Of a stretch of 64,000 nucleotides of DNA, positions 37,546 through 46,286 are shown piece by piece (position 1 is the first letter of the stretch; each line of letters begins with the position of its first letter). The notes below the pieces were generated by a model. It was not told the origin of the DNA. It ran no database searches and saw nothing but the letters and a program-made list of their open reading frames with translations. The stretch is from Prauserella cavernicola. Its GTDB lineage: Bacteria; Actinomycetota; Actinomycetes; Mycobacteriales; Pseudonocardiaceae. The stretch covers positions 177,559 to 241,558 of the forward strand of contig NZ_JAENJH010000011.1 of NCBI RefSeq assembly GCF_016595675.1, in the 5' to 3' direction. The translations under genes and the position numbers were made by a program.

Positions 37546-38562
37546 GTGGCGAAACGCGGTGAAGCGGTGGAGTACGAGGTCGGTGGACGCACGGTGCGGG
37601 TGTCCAATCCGGACAAGGTCTACTTCCCCGAACGGGGAATCACCAAGAGGCAGGTGGTGGAGCACTACCTCGATGTGGCCGAGCCGCTGATGCGCGCCGT
37701 CGGCGATCGGCCTACCACGCTGAAGCGCTTCGTCAACGGCGTCACCGGCGAGGCGTTCTACGCCAAGCGGGTGCCCAAGGGCGCCCCGGACTGGGTTCAG
37801 ACCGCCCGCATCACCTTCCCGTCGGGGCGCACCGCCGACGAGGTCTGCCCCACCGAGCCCGCCGTACTCGCGTGGGCCGCCAACCTCGGCACCTTCGACT
37901 TCCACCCGTGGCCGGTGCGCCGCGCCGACGTCGATCACCCCGACGAGCTGCGCATCGACGTCGACCCGCCGGACACCGCGGGCTTCGCGGACGCCGTGCA
38001 CGTCGCTGGCGTGGTGCGCGAGGTACTGGCCGACGCGGGCCTGGTGGGCTATCCGAAGACCTCGGGTGGACGCGGGGTGCACGTCCTCGTGCGGATCCGG
38101 CCGGAGTGGGACTTCGTGGACGTGCGGCACGCCGTGATCGCGCTGGGCAGGGAGGTCGAGCGGCGCACCCCGGGCCGGGCGACGATCGCGTGGTGGAAGG
38201 AGGAACGCGCCGGCCGGGTGTTCCTGGACTACAACCAGGCGGCGCGCGACCGCACCGTCGCCTCGGCATGGTCGGTGCGGGGCACGCCGCGCGCGACCGT
38301 CTCGATGCCGCTGACCTGGGAACAACTGGCCGACGCCGACCCCGACGACTTCGACGTGCTCACCGCGGCGGGTCTGCTCGCCGAGTACGGCGACGCCCAC
38401 GCCGGGATCGACGCCGAGGCGTTCGGTATCGACGCGCTGCTGGAGGCCTACGCCCGCGACGAACGCGACCACGGCCTGGGCGAGATGCCGTACCCGCCGG
38501 ACTACCCGAAGATGGCGGGCGAGCCCAAGCGGGTGCAGCCCAGCAGGGCCCGCGATGACTGA
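37546..38562 (+). CDS. ligD: LigD-type polymerase/primase domain protein (NHEJ)
   Basis: A 338-aa stand-alone NHEJ polymerase of the archaeo-eukaryotic primase superfamily. N-terminal VSNPDKVYFPERGITKRQVVEHY (in part) is the family's start; catalytic Asp pair in ELRIDVDPPD; further YPKTSGGRGVHVLVRI, VFLDYNQAARDRTVASAWSVR (in part) and PLTWEQL. In mycobacteria this domain is fused to ligase and nuclease in LigD; here it is alone and the ATP ligase is a separate gene at 42847, both near each other. It can add nucleotides at DNA ends. No ku gene is in the window. Starts at GTG 37546. Confidence 0.9.
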   Translation: MAKRGEAVEYEVGGRTVRVSNPDKVYFPERGITKRQVVEHYLDVAEPLMRAVGDRPTTLKRFVNGVTGEAFYAKRVPKGAPDWVQTARITFPSGRTADEVCPTEPAVLAWAANLGTFDFHPWPVRRADVDHPDELRIDVDPPDTAGFADAVHVAGVVREVLADAGLVGYPKTSGGRGVHVLVRIRPEWDFVDVRHAVIALGREVERRTPGRATIAWWKEERAGRVFLDYNQAARDRTVASAWSVRGTPRATVSMPLTWEQLADADPDDFDVLTAAGLLAEYGDAHAGIDAEAFGIDALLEAYARDERDHGLGEMPYPPDYPKMAGEPKRVQPSRARDD

Positions 38563-38567
38563 GCGCC

Positions 38568-38984
38568 TCAGGCCGCGCCGTCGCGCACGGTGTAGCCGGT
38601 GACGAACTCCGGTGGCAGGCGCAGCAGCACGCTCTGCCGTGGCCCGGTTTCGGGGCGCTGGAACAGGCTCTCGCACCGGGTGATGGCGTCGACGCCCAGC
38701 ACCAGCTCCGCCTTGCCCGTCACGCTCACGCTCCAGCCGAGGTGGTCCTCGGGGCTGATGACGTCGGCCTCGTAGGCCACGATCTGGCCCGCGGCCGAGT
38801 CGAGGTCCGAGCCCGAGTGGCCGCGGATGATGACGTCACCGCCGTCGAGCGTGTGCCCGGCGGGGCGGATGGCGGGCAACGCGTGCAGCGTGAAAGCGAC
38901 CCGCCCGAAGGACACCGTGCCGAGAAGGCGGAGTGCCGCGATGCTGGTGAGTTTCTCGATGCGCCGGGGGGCGGCGTCGTTCAT
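38568..38984 (-). CDS. pyridoxamine 5'-phosphate oxidase-like flavin-binding protein
   Basis: A 138-aa split-barrel protein. The pattern IAALRLLGTVSFGRVAFTLHALPAIRPA is the usual N-terminal part of small PPOX-fold proteins that bind FMN, F420 or heme, and GWSVSVTGKAELV is the typical strand with conserved Gly. The substrate is unknown. The ATG at 38984 is used; a longer frame reaches 39050. It converges with the LigD polymerase six bases away. Confidence 0.8.
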   Translation of the reverse strand: MNDAAPRRIEKLTSIAALRLLGTVSFGRVAFTLHALPAIRPAGHTLDGGDVIIRGHSGSDLDSAAGQIVAYEADVISPEDHLGWSVSVTGKAELVLGVDAITRCESLFQRPETGPRQSVLLRLPPEFVTGYTVRDGAA

Positions 38985-39033
38985 GGGGTGCAGTATTCGG
39001 TCGGCCCCGGACGGGACATAGGGCACAAAGTCC

Positions 39034-40320
39034 TCACGTGGGCTGATCACCGACTCCGCCGAGACTGCGGAAGCCGCCGTCCTCGGTGAGCACGCCGAGC
39101 GAGCCCGTGGGAAACCACCCGTCGGCGGTCAGCGAGGGCGCCGCGGGCTCCGGAGAGCCGAGGACCGCGTCGACGACGCCCTGCCCTCGGAACTGCAGCT
39201 CACCCTGTTCGCCGGGTGGCAGGGCCTGTCCCGACACCGGGTCGGCGACCCGCACCTCGAGCTCGGGCGACACCGGCCGCCCTCCCGGCTGCCAGCGCCG
39301 GGGTGTCGGCGCGTCGTCCGGCCACACCGCGGCGGGCAGGAGTACCTCCGAGGAGCCGTGGACGCCGGTGCTGGTGACGCCGAACTCCTTCTCGGCCCAG
39401 CCCGAGGCCTCGGGGGCGCCCTCGGGCGCGCCGGTGACGCCGAACCAGCGCCAGGTCGGCAGGTCGCGGTGCCTGCGGCGCCAGGCCTCGGCGAGGCGAT
39501 GGGCGGTGCCGTCGTCGACCGCGAGGTGGGTGGCGCCGAACCGGGCCATGTCGTCGAGCAGGGTGTCCTCGTCGCAGCCGGGTTCCAGCAGGCAGCCCGC
39601 TCCGCCCGCCAGCGCGGCGACGGCGAGGCCGAAGCCGGGCACGGTGGTGATCGGCTGGCTGCACGCCACCAGGTCGTCGTCGCGGATGCCCAGCGCGGCG
39701 GCCGCGGCCTGCGCGTGCCGCACGACCACCGACTCGCGGTACGCGGCGAGGCCAGGGGCGAAGGCCACGGCGAGCTCGTCGCCGCGGGTCTGGGGCATCG
39801 GCATGCCCGCCGTCGTCGCGCTCGGCAGCCACGCGCCACCGCCGACGTCCCACGGCGACGGGTCGATGGGCTGCCTGCGGTGCGGCCCGGCGACCACCGA
39901 CACCGCGGGCACCGGCGCGCCCGAGGTCGCGACGGCCTGGCGCAGGGGTTCCACGAGGTCGTGCCCGAGCCCGGTCGCGAGCGCCACGACCCTCGGCCTG
40001 GTCCGGCCAAGCACCGGCGCGATGGCGTCGGCGGGCGAGCGCGGGTCGAGGCCGACCACGTGCGCACCGAGCGACGCCGCGGCGATGTGCCAGTCGAGGA
40101 GCACACTCCAGTTGGGCAGCCACACGGCCACCCCGTCTCCACGGCCGACACCTGCCGTCGCGAGATCCGCGCGCAACTGCAGCGTGCGCCGCCACAGTTC
40201 GGAGCGGCTCACGTGTACAGGCAGTCCGGGATCGGCGTCGATCGCGATGAGTGCGTGCGGGTCGCGCTTGGTCAGGCCGGCGAGCAACGACAGAAGATTC
40301 ACCGGGCGCCAGCGAAACAC
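39034..40320 (-). CDS. AMP-dependent synthetase/ligase-like protein, truncated and divergent
   Basis: A 428-aa protein recognisable as the N-terminal part of the ANL (acyl-CoA synthetase) superfamily: RTLQLRADLATAGVGRGDGVAVWLPN, LGAHVVGLDP, VTGAPEGAPE-type turn, and late PGEQGELQFRGQGVVDAVLG then DGWFPTGSLGVL resembling motifs A5 and A7. The Ser/Thr/Gly-rich phosphate loop expected near residue 165-180 is replaced by VAFAPGLAAYRESVVV, and the 100-residue C-terminal domain with its catalytic Lys is absent: the protein stops after GGVGDQPT. A real but probably non-catalytic relative. The start is uncertain (GTG 40320 or 40302). Confidence 0.75.
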   Translation of the reverse strand: MFRWRPVNLLSLLAGLTKRDPHALIAIDADPGLPVHVSRSELWRRTLQLRADLATAGVGRGDGVAVWLPNWSVLLDWHIAAASLGAHVVGLDPRSPADAIAPVLGRTRPRVVALATGLGHDLVEPLRQAVATSGAPVPAVSVVAGPHRRQPIDPSPWDVGGGAWLPSATTAGMPMPQTRGDELAVAFAPGLAAYRESVVVRHAQAAAAALGIRDDDLVACSQPITTVPGFGLAVAALAGGAGCLLEPGCDEDTLLDDMARFGATHLAVDDGTAHRLAEAWRRRHRDLPTWRWFGVTGAPEGAPEASGWAEKEFGVTSTGVHGSSEVLLPAAVWPDDAPTPRRWQPGGRPVSPELEVRVADPVSGQALPPGEQGELQFRGQGVVDAVLGSPEPAAPSLTADGWFPTGSLGVLTEDGGFRSLGGVGDQPT

Positions 40321-40359
40321 TCCCCACGGTCCGCGTCAAGTGCCCGTAAGTTGATCGTC

Positions 40360-41208
40360 ATGCGAGGGCTCAGGGTGATCGTCATCGGCGTCGTTGTGCT
40401 ACTGCTCGCCGCGCCCGTTCCGGCGAGTGCGCGCGAGGAGCCGGTGTTGCGGGCTCTGAGCTTCAACGTCCACGCGGGGATCGGCACCGACGGCGTTCTC
40501 GATCTCGAGCGGACCGCGGCCGTGATCAGGGACAGCGGCGCGGATGTCGTGGGGCTGCAGGAGGTCGACGTGCACTGGTCCGACCGCAGCGGATACGCCG
40601 ACCAGGCCACCGAGCTCGGCCGCCTCACCGGCAGGCACGTGTTCTTCGCGCCGATCTACGACCTCGATCCCGAGCCCGGCCACACCGAGCGCAGACGTTA
40701 CGGAGTCGCGATCCTCAGCAGGCACCCGATCGTCGCCGCCGTGAACCACCCGCTCACGCGGCTGTCCACGGTCGAGCCCGACCCGGTGGCCGAGCCGATG
40801 CCCGGTTTCGCCGAGGCGGTGGTGTCGGTGCGTGGCAGGCCCGTGCACGTCTACGCGACGCACCTCGACCACCGGCCCGATCCGGCGGTACGGGCCACCC
40901 AGGTGCGCGAGACGGTCGACCTGCTCGACGGCGACCCGCCGGGAGCGCGGCAGGTGTTGCTCGGCGACCTCAACGCGGAACCGGGCGCGCCCGAGCTGGC
41001 ACCGCTGTTCGCCAGCGCACGCGATGCGTGGGCCTCGGCCGGCGCGGGGGCGGGGCACACGTTCCCGGCGCATGCTCCGGACTCGCGGATCGACTACGTG
41101 ACGTTCGCGGGCCCGCTCGCCGCGCGGGCCGTGTCGGTTCCCGCGACCGAGGCCTCGGATCACCGGCCCGTGCTCGCGGAGCTCACCCCGCGGAGGCCGG
41201 GGCGCTAG
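40360..41208 (+). CDS. secreted endonuclease/exonuclease/phosphatase family protein
   Basis: A 282-aa protein with a signal peptide (MRGLRVIVIGVVVLLLAAPVPASAREE in part, cleavage near ASA/REE). The EEP fold shows the motifs SFNVHAGIGTDG, VVGLQEVDVHW, ILSRHPIV, THLDHRPD, LLGDLNAEPG and C-terminal ATEASDHRPVLAEL, with the metal-binding Asn, Glu, Asp/Asn and Asp/His residues all present. A secreted or surface Mg-dependent phosphodiesterase or nuclease. ATG 40360 is divergent from the ANL-like gene. Ends exactly before the next convergent gene. Confidence 0.9.
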   Translation: MRGLRVIVIGVVVLLLAAPVPASAREEPVLRALSFNVHAGIGTDGVLDLERTAAVIRDSGADVVGLQEVDVHWSDRSGYADQATELGRLTGRHVFFAPIYDLDPEPGHTERRRYGVAILSRHPIVAAVNHPLTRLSTVEPDPVAEPMPGFAEAVVSVRGRPVHVYATHLDHRPDPAVRATQVRETVDLLDGDPPGARQVLLGDLNAEPGAPELAPLFASARDAWASAGAGAGHTFPAHAPDSRIDYVTFAGPLAARAVSVPATEASDHRPVLAELTPRRPGR

Positions 41209-42786
41209 CTACGCGGGGCAGAGGGTGCCGTCCTCGGGCACCGTGCCGTCGGCGAGGAACGCCCGCACCGCCTCGGCCACGCACGGCGACCCGAGCGCAC
41301 CGTGTCCGGTGCCCTGCCACGCGACGCGCACCGCGCTGGGGATCTGCTCGGCCGCGCGGATCGTGCCCTCCTCGGGGGTGACCGGGTCGGTCGCGGTGCT
41401 GACCACCACGATCGGGGGCTCGCCGTCGGTGCCGATCTCCGGCAGTGCCTCGCGCCTGCTCGGCCACGGGCTGCACCACGTGAGCTCCTGCGCCACGACG
41501 GCGCCGAACACCGGGTGCTCGTCGCCGAGCTGACCGGTGACCTGCTCCAGCTGGTCGGCGGGCAGCCGGGCCGAGGAGTCGTTGCAGCGCGTCGCGAGCA
41601 CGCCGTCGAACCGGGGCGCGGTGAGGTCGTCGTCCTGCAGCGCGGGTGCCACGAACGCGGCGAGTGGTGCGCCGTCGCCGCCGCGCGCGGCGGCCAGGGC
41701 ATCGGCGAGCTCGGGCCAGCGCTGCCGCTCGGCCAGTCCGTCAAGCACCGCGCGCAGGGCCAGCCCCGGCCCGAGCACGATGCCGTCAGGGCCTTCGTCG
41801 GTCCGCAGCGGGCTGGTCCTGAGCCGGTCGGTCAGCTCGGTGACCGCGCCGCGCGCGTCGCCGCCGAGCGGGCAGTCCCGGTCGGCGCAGTCCTCGCCGA
41901 ACGCGTCGAGGGTCGCCTCGGCGCCGCCCGCGACGCCGTCGAGCACGGAGGCCAGGTCGGTGGAGGGGTCGGGCACGCCGTCGAGCACGACCCTGCCCAC
42001 GCGGTCGGGATAGCGGGCGCCGTAGATCGCGACGGCCTTGGATCCCTCGCCGTGGCCGAGCGCGTTGAGCCGCTCGAGTCCCAGCTGCTGTCGCAATTCG
42101 TCGAGGTCTCCCGCCGCGCGCCAGCTGTCGAACGCGCCCTGCTCCTCCTCGAGGTTGATCGCGCACTGCTGGCCCGCGGTGCGCGCCTCGTCGAGTGCGG
42201 GCGTGACGCCGCGCTGCGGGTCGTGTCCGAGCAGCGCCGCGCGCGTCTCCGGTGGGACGCAGCGGACGGCGTCGGAGTCGCCGGTGCCCCTGCGGTCGAC
42301 GCCGATGAGGTGGAACCTGCTCAGCAGCTCGTCCGGTAGCGACTGCGCGAGCCGTGCGGCGTAGAGCGTGCCGGGCTCGCCGTCGATGTCGTTGACCACC
42401 GCGAGCGGGATCGGCCCTTCGCCGACCTTGAGCAGAGCCATGCGCGTGATTCCGCGGCGCGGCAGGTCGGGTGCGTCGAGCGTGGTGGTGATGCGCGCGC
42501 ACTCGAAACTCTGCGAACCGGCCGCCTGGCCGCCGCCGAGCCGGGCGCGGGTGGTGTCGGTGCAGTCGCCCCAGGGGATGTCGCTCGCGCTCGGCTCCTC
42601 GAGCTCGGGCAGCGGCACGTCCTGCGGCGCGGCGCTCTGCTGCGTGGGCGGCGGCCCGTCGTTCTCGACCACCGCGGGGCGGGTGGAGGGACCCGCCGTG
42701 CACCCGGTGACGATCATCAGCGGGACCAGCGCGGCGACGGTCAGAACTCGGGCACGACCACGGCGCGGCACTGGCTGGGTCCTCAC
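41209..42786 (-). CDS. alpha/beta hydrolase-like lipoprotein of the tripeptidyl-aminopeptidase family, apparent pseudoenzyme
   Basis: A 525-aa putative lipoprotein: signal with lipobox LMIVTGC (Cys near 29), then an alpha/beta hydrolase with C-terminal TAP-like domain. Family marks: VDRRGTGDSD, RVVLDGVPDP, catalytic-acid region STATDPVTPEEG and His region QGTGHGALGSPC. The nucleophile elbow, normally G-x-S-x-G, reads LGHGEGSKA, so the expected Ser is Gly (GHGEG). The rest is intact and full length. Possible binding protein rather than peptidase, or catalysis by a neighbouring residue. Abuts the convergent EEP gene. Confidence 0.85.
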   Translation of the reverse strand: MRTQPVPRRGRARVLTVAALVPLMIVTGCTAGPSTRPAVVENDGPPPTQQSAAPQDVPLPELEEPSASDIPWGDCTDTTRARLGGGQAAGSQSFECARITTTLDAPDLPRRGITRMALLKVGEGPIPLAVVNDIDGEPGTLYAARLAQSLPDELLSRFHLIGVDRRGTGDSDAVRCVPPETRAALLGHDPQRGVTPALDEARTAGQQCAINLEEEQGAFDSWRAAGDLDELRQQLGLERLNALGHGEGSKAVAIYGARYPDRVGRVVLDGVPDPSTDLASVLDGVAGGAEATLDAFGEDCADRDCPLGGDARGAVTELTDRLRTSPLRTDEGPDGIVLGPGLALRAVLDGLAERQRWPELADALAAARGGDGAPLAAFVAPALQDDDLTAPRFDGVLATRCNDSSARLPADQLEQVTGQLGDEHPVFGAVVAQELTWCSPWPSRREALPEIGTDGEPPIVVVSTATDPVTPEEGTIRAAEQIPSAVRVAWQGTGHGALGSPCVAEAVRAFLADGTVPEDGTLCPA

Positions 42787-42846
42787 TTCCCCTATGACGG
42801 AGCCTGCAACGAGCTCAACCCTCGCATGCGGGCGGTGAGGCAGACG

Positions 42847-43923
42847 TTAGCGGGTTCGCCTGACCTCACCGTGGAACACGGCGTCGAGGTCGTAGCGGGC
42901 GGGCTGGTCGAGCTGGGCGTAGTCGCACGAGGCCGGGTCGCGGTCGGGCCGCCAGCGCGCGAACTGCGCGGTGTGCCGGAATCGCGACGGATGACCGCCC
43001 TCGGTGTGCTCGTAGCCGACCTCGACCACGCGCTCGGGCCGCAGCGGCACCCACGGCTGCTCGTTGGGACGCCACCGGTTGACGCCGCCGGGAAGGCGCT
43101 GGTGCTCGACCACCGCGTCGCCGAGCCACGGGTGCGCTTCCTCGGTGGCCAGCGGCGCCAGCTCCGCGGCCAGTTCCCGCCGCCGGGCCACGGGAAACGC
43201 CCCGACCACGCCGACGTGGTGCAGCACGCCGTTCTCGTCGTGCAGGCCCAGCAGCAGTGAGCCCACGGCCTCGCCGGGCTCGGTGTCGACGTGCCAGCGC
43301 AGGCCCGCGACGACACAGTCGGCGGTGCGGGAGTGCTTGTACTTGAACATGGATCGCTTGCCGGGCACGTAGGGCTCGGCCAGCGGTTTGCCGATCACGC
43401 CGTCGAGCCCGGCGCCCTCGAACAGCTCGAACCAGTGCCGGGCGGTGGCCGGATCGGTGGTGGCGGGGGTGAGCCGGATCTCCTCGCCCGCCAGTTCGGT
43501 CAGTGCCTGCCTGCGCGTGCTCGTCGGCTCGTCGAGCAGTGAGCGGTCGCCGATCGCGAGCACGTCGAACGCGATGAAGCTCGCCGGGGTCTGTTCCGAG
43601 AGCAGTGCGACGCGGCTGGCGGCGGGGTGGATGCGCTCGGTGAGAGCGTCGAAGTCGAGCCTGCCGCCGAGCCCGATCACCAGCTCGCCGTCGAGCACGA
43701 CCTTCGGCGGCAGGGTCTCGGCCAGTTCGGCGAGCACCTCGGGGAAGTAGCGGTTGAGCGGCTTGAGCGAGCGCGACTGCAGGGTGAGCTCGTCGCCGTC
43801 GCGGAAGACGAGGCAGCGGAAGCCGTCCCACTTCGGCTCGAACAGCAGCTCGGCCGAGTCCGGGATCTTCTTGGCGGCCTTGGCCAGCATCGGTTTGACG
43901 GGCGGCGGCACCGGCAGCGACAT
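42847..43923 (-). CDS. ligC: ATP-dependent DNA ligase (LigC-like)
   Basis: A 358-aa ATP-dependent ligase. Motif I EPKWDGFR puts the AMP-accepting Lys at 31; motif III VIGLGGRLDFDAL and SFIAFDVLAIGD, motif IV GVIGKPL (GLDGVIGK), motif V FKYKHSRTADCVV are all in order; the C-terminal OB domain starts near residue 225 (VGSLLLGLHDENGVLHHVG in part). It seals nicks in end joining with the stand-alone polymerase at 37546. Actinobacteria often carry LigC besides LigD. ATG 43923 is chosen since the frame upstream (to 45225) lacks similarity and overlaps other genes. Confidence 0.92.
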   Translation of the reverse strand: MSLPVPPPVKPMLAKAAKKIPDSAELLFEPKWDGFRCLVFRDGDELTLQSRSLKPLNRYFPEVLAELAETLPPKVVLDGELVIGLGGRLDFDALTERIHPAASRVALLSEQTPASFIAFDVLAIGDRSLLDEPTSTRRQALTELAGEEIRLTPATTDPATARHWFELFEGAGLDGVIGKPLAEPYVPGKRSMFKYKHSRTADCVVAGLRWHVDTEPGEAVGSLLLGLHDENGVLHHVGVVGAFPVARRRELAAELAPLATEEAHPWLGDAVVEHQRLPGGVNRWRPNEQPWVPLRPERVVEVGYEHTEGGHPSRFRHTAQFARWRPDRDPASCDYAQLDQPARYDLDAVFHGEVRRTR

Positions 43924-43946
43924 GCGCTCACGGTACGCGAAACGGC

Positions 43947-44321
43947 TCAGGAGTCCACAGTGGAGGCGACGCCGGTGACCTCGACGTTCACGAGCACGTC
44001 GCCCGCGATCGAGCGCGTCAGGTCGCGCAGCTGGGCGGCCACCTCGGGCAGCGGCCTGCCCTCGCGCAGCACCACGCCGAGCACGATCGGCGCCCGGGGG
44101 TGGCTCAGGCGCACGCCCACGATCCTGCGGTGCGGCAGCCGCGTGGCCACCAGGCCCATCGAGCCGGCCCCCAGTTCGACGACGCCGGGATGTGCCGCGA
44201 CCGCCGCCGCGATCGCGTCGGCGAGCTGTTCGACCGTGCGCGAGGCAGGTCCGTGTCCGGCCCCCGGCGCGCCGGGATCGCCCGGCTGTGCGGGATTGCC
44301 GTCGTGCGCCACGAACGTCAT
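43947..44321 (-). CDS. Asp23/Gls24-like envelope stress protein
   Basis: A 124-aa protein with a Gly/Pro/Ala-rich N-terminus then a conserved domain with TVEQLADAIAAAVAAHPGVVEL, LPHRRIVGVRL and LPEVAAQLRDLTRSIAGDVLVNVEVTGV (quoted in parts). The pattern matches the Asp23/Gls24 family, found with cell-envelope and stress functions in Gram-positives. The gene is followed by 23 bases before the ligase start and probably in one transcript with it. Role unproven. Confidence 0.65.
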   Translation of the reverse strand: MTFVAHDGNPAQPGDPGAPGAGHGPASRTVEQLADAIAAAVAAHPGVVELGAGSMGLVATRLPHRRIVGVRLSHPRAPIVLGVVLREGRPLPEVAAQLRDLTRSIAGDVLVNVEVTGVASTVDS

Positions 44322-44420
44322 GGCCGCTCCCTTCGCGATGGCGGTCCCCGGATGGAACCCCGGCGATGCCGTCCCGGACGGCTGCGCCGCGCGGTGGCGG
44401 CCAACACCTCCCCGAACGGG

Positions 44421-45188
44421 TTAGCCCGTCCGGCCGCCTGCGGACCTGCGGTAGCGCAGCATCAGGAATCCGTCCTCCTGCAGCATCGACGCCAGCTCCA
44501 GCCCGCGCGGCGGGTCGGTGGGGCGCCCGGCGACGATGCGGCCCGCGCCGGCCCCGGCCAGCAGCGGCGCGATCGTCAGGCACAGCTGGTCGACGAGGTC
44601 CTCGGCGACGAGCGTCCCGAACAGGTTGGGTCCCCCCTCGCAGTTGACGCGGTACAGCCCTCGCTGTGCCAGTACCCCGAGCGCGGTCCTGACATCGACG
44701 TCGTGCTCGCCGGCGACGAGCACCTCGGCGCCCGCCGCGGCGAGCGCGGCCCTGCGCTCGGCGGGAGCGGCCTCGGTCGTGAGCACCAGCGGTGGCACGC
44801 GGGTGTCGGTGAGCAGCGCGGCCCCGGGGTCGATCGTGCAGCGTCCGCTCACCACCGCGATGGGCGGGACGTCGGCGAGCCCGCGTTCGCGCCTGCGCGC
44901 GATGCGCCGCTCGGAGAGCTTCGCGCCGCGGTAGTTCTCGGCGGTGACCGTGCCGGCGCCCACCAGGATCACGTCGGCGAGGTCGCGGCCCAGCCCGAAG
45001 ATCTTCTTGTCGGCCGGGTGCGACAGGCCCTCGGAACGGTCGGAGACCGTCACCGCCCCGTCTGCGGAGGACACGAAGTTGACCTGCACCCACGGCCGCG
45101 TGAGCCCGGCTGGGTAGTCGTAGAGCCGCTCCAGGTCGGCGTCGGAGAGCGGGCCGGAACCAGCAGGGCAGGGCCAGACGAGGTGCAC
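44421..45188 (-). CDS. RibD C-terminal domain (pyrimidine reductase-like) protein
   Basis: A 255-aa dihydrofolate-reductase-like fold protein. Features: RPWVQVNFVSSADGAVT, ILVGAGTVTAENYRGAKLS, GVLAQRGLYRVNCEGGPNLFG and LVDQLCLTIAPLLAGAGAGRIV (in parts), as in RibD reductase domains of riboflavin synthesis and DfrA-like dihydrofolate/F420 relatives. No deaminase domain is fused. Free-standing members in actinobacteria may act on riboflavin intermediates or other pyrimidines. GTG 45188, divergent from zapE. Confidence 0.88.
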   Translation of the reverse strand: MHLVWPCPAGSGPLSDADLERLYDYPAGLTRPWVQVNFVSSADGAVTVSDRSEGLSHPADKKIFGLGRDLADVILVGAGTVTAENYRGAKLSERRIARRRERGLADVPPIAVVSGRCTIDPGAALLTDTRVPPLVLTTEAAPAERRAALAAAGAEVLVAGEHDVDVRTALGVLAQRGLYRVNCEGGPNLFGTLVAEDLVDQLCLTIAPLLAGAGAGRIVAGRPTDPPRGLELASMLQEDGFLMLRYRRSAGGRTG

Positions 45189-45248
45189 GGATCACATCCC
45201 AGCACGGCTGGGGATCAGTGGCCATCCCGGGCCGTTAACCTGGCTGCC

Positions 45249-46286
45249 ATGCCTGTGGAGAAGCTGACCGACCGCCGTCCCGAGATCGGTGCCGACGAGC
45301 TGGTCACCACGCTCGTGCCGCCGCCGCGGTTCGACGGCGTCCGCTTCTCCACCTACGTGCCCAACGCCGACGAGCCGAGCCAGGCGGCGGCTGTCGAGGC
45401 GTGCTCGGCCTTCGCCGACCGCGTGGCCGCGAGCGGGCAGCAGAAGTCGGGCTGGCGTTCGCTGTTCGGCCGTAAGCCCGAGGTGGAGGGCAAGCCGGGG
45501 CTCTACCTCGACGGCGGCTTCGGCGTCGGCAAGACCCACCTGCTCGCCTCGATCTGGCACGCGGTGCCCGGGCCCAAGTCCTACGGCACGTTCGTGGAGC
45601 TCACCCACGTGGTCGGCGCGCTGGGCTTCGCGGAGGCCGTGCGGCGGCTCTCGGAGCACCGGCTGCTCGCGATCGACGAGTTCGAGCTCGACGACCCGGG
45701 CGACACGATGCTGGTCAACAGGTTGCTGCGCGAGCTGACGGCCGCGGGCGTGTTCGTCGCGGCGACGTCCAACACGCTGCCGGACAAGCTGGGCGAGGGC
45801 CGCTTCGCCGCCGAGGACTTCCTGCGCGAGATCCAGGCGCTGTCGGCGAAGTTCGGCGTGGTGCGCGTCGACGGCCCCGACTACCGCCACCGCGGCCTGC
45901 CCGACCCGCCCGCGCCGGTGACCGACGAGGAGCTGCTGGCCTCGGCCGAAGCCAGGCCGGGGTCCACGATCGACGACTTCGACGCCCTGTGCGAGCACCT
46001 GGCGACCCTGCATCCGTCCGGTTACGGCAGGCTCGTCGACGGCGTGGCCGCGGTGCACCTGCGCGGGGTCCGGCCCGCGGGGGACCAGTCGCTGGCGTTG
46101 CGGTTGGTGGCCCTCGCCGACCGGCTCTACGACCGGGCGATCCCCGTGCTCGTGTCCGGTGAGTCGCTGAGCGGGCTGTTCACCGAGGAGATGCTCGCGG
46201 GCGGCTACCGCAAGAAGTACCTACGCGCGGTCAGCAGGCTCACCGCGCTCGCCCGCGACGCCGCCGCCTCTCCGGTGCCGCGCTGA
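45249..46286 (+). CDS. zapE: AFG1/ZapE family ATPase
   Basis: A 345-aa P-loop ATPase. Walker A GGFGVGKTHLLASIW (near 94-108), Walker B LLAIDEFELDDPGD, sensor TSNTLPDKLGEGRF, and C-terminal AVHLRGVRP...SGESLSGLFT and a basic GGYRKKYLRAVSRL end. ZapE in other bacteria localises to the divisome and AFG1 to mitochondria; actinobacterial role unproved. ATG 45249 comes 60 bases after the divergent RibD-like gene. Its 3' end overlaps the convergent PAP2 gene by 66 bases. Confidence 0.93.
   Translation: MPVEKLTDRRPEIGADELVTTLVPPPRFDGVRFSTYVPNADEPSQAAAVEACSAFADRVAASGQQKSGWRSLFGRKPEVEGKPGLYLDGGFGVGKTHLLASIWHAVPGPKSYGTFVELTHVVGALGFAEAVRRLSEHRLLAIDEFELDDPGDTMLVNRLLRELTAAGVFVAATSNTLPDKLGEGRFAAEDFLREIQALSAKFGVVRVDGPDYRHRGLPDPPAPVTDEELLASAEARPGSTIDDFDALCEHLATLHPSGYGRLVDGVAAVHLRGVRPAGDQSLALRLVALADRLYDRAIPVLVSGESLSGLFTEEMLAGGYRKKYLRAVSRLTALARDAAASPVPR

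Noticed and set aside
42847..45225. Extended N-terminus of the ligase (792 codons) as a fused LigD
   Set aside because: The added 430 residues overlap two other well-supported genes and are Arg/Gly-rich without primase or nuclease motifs.
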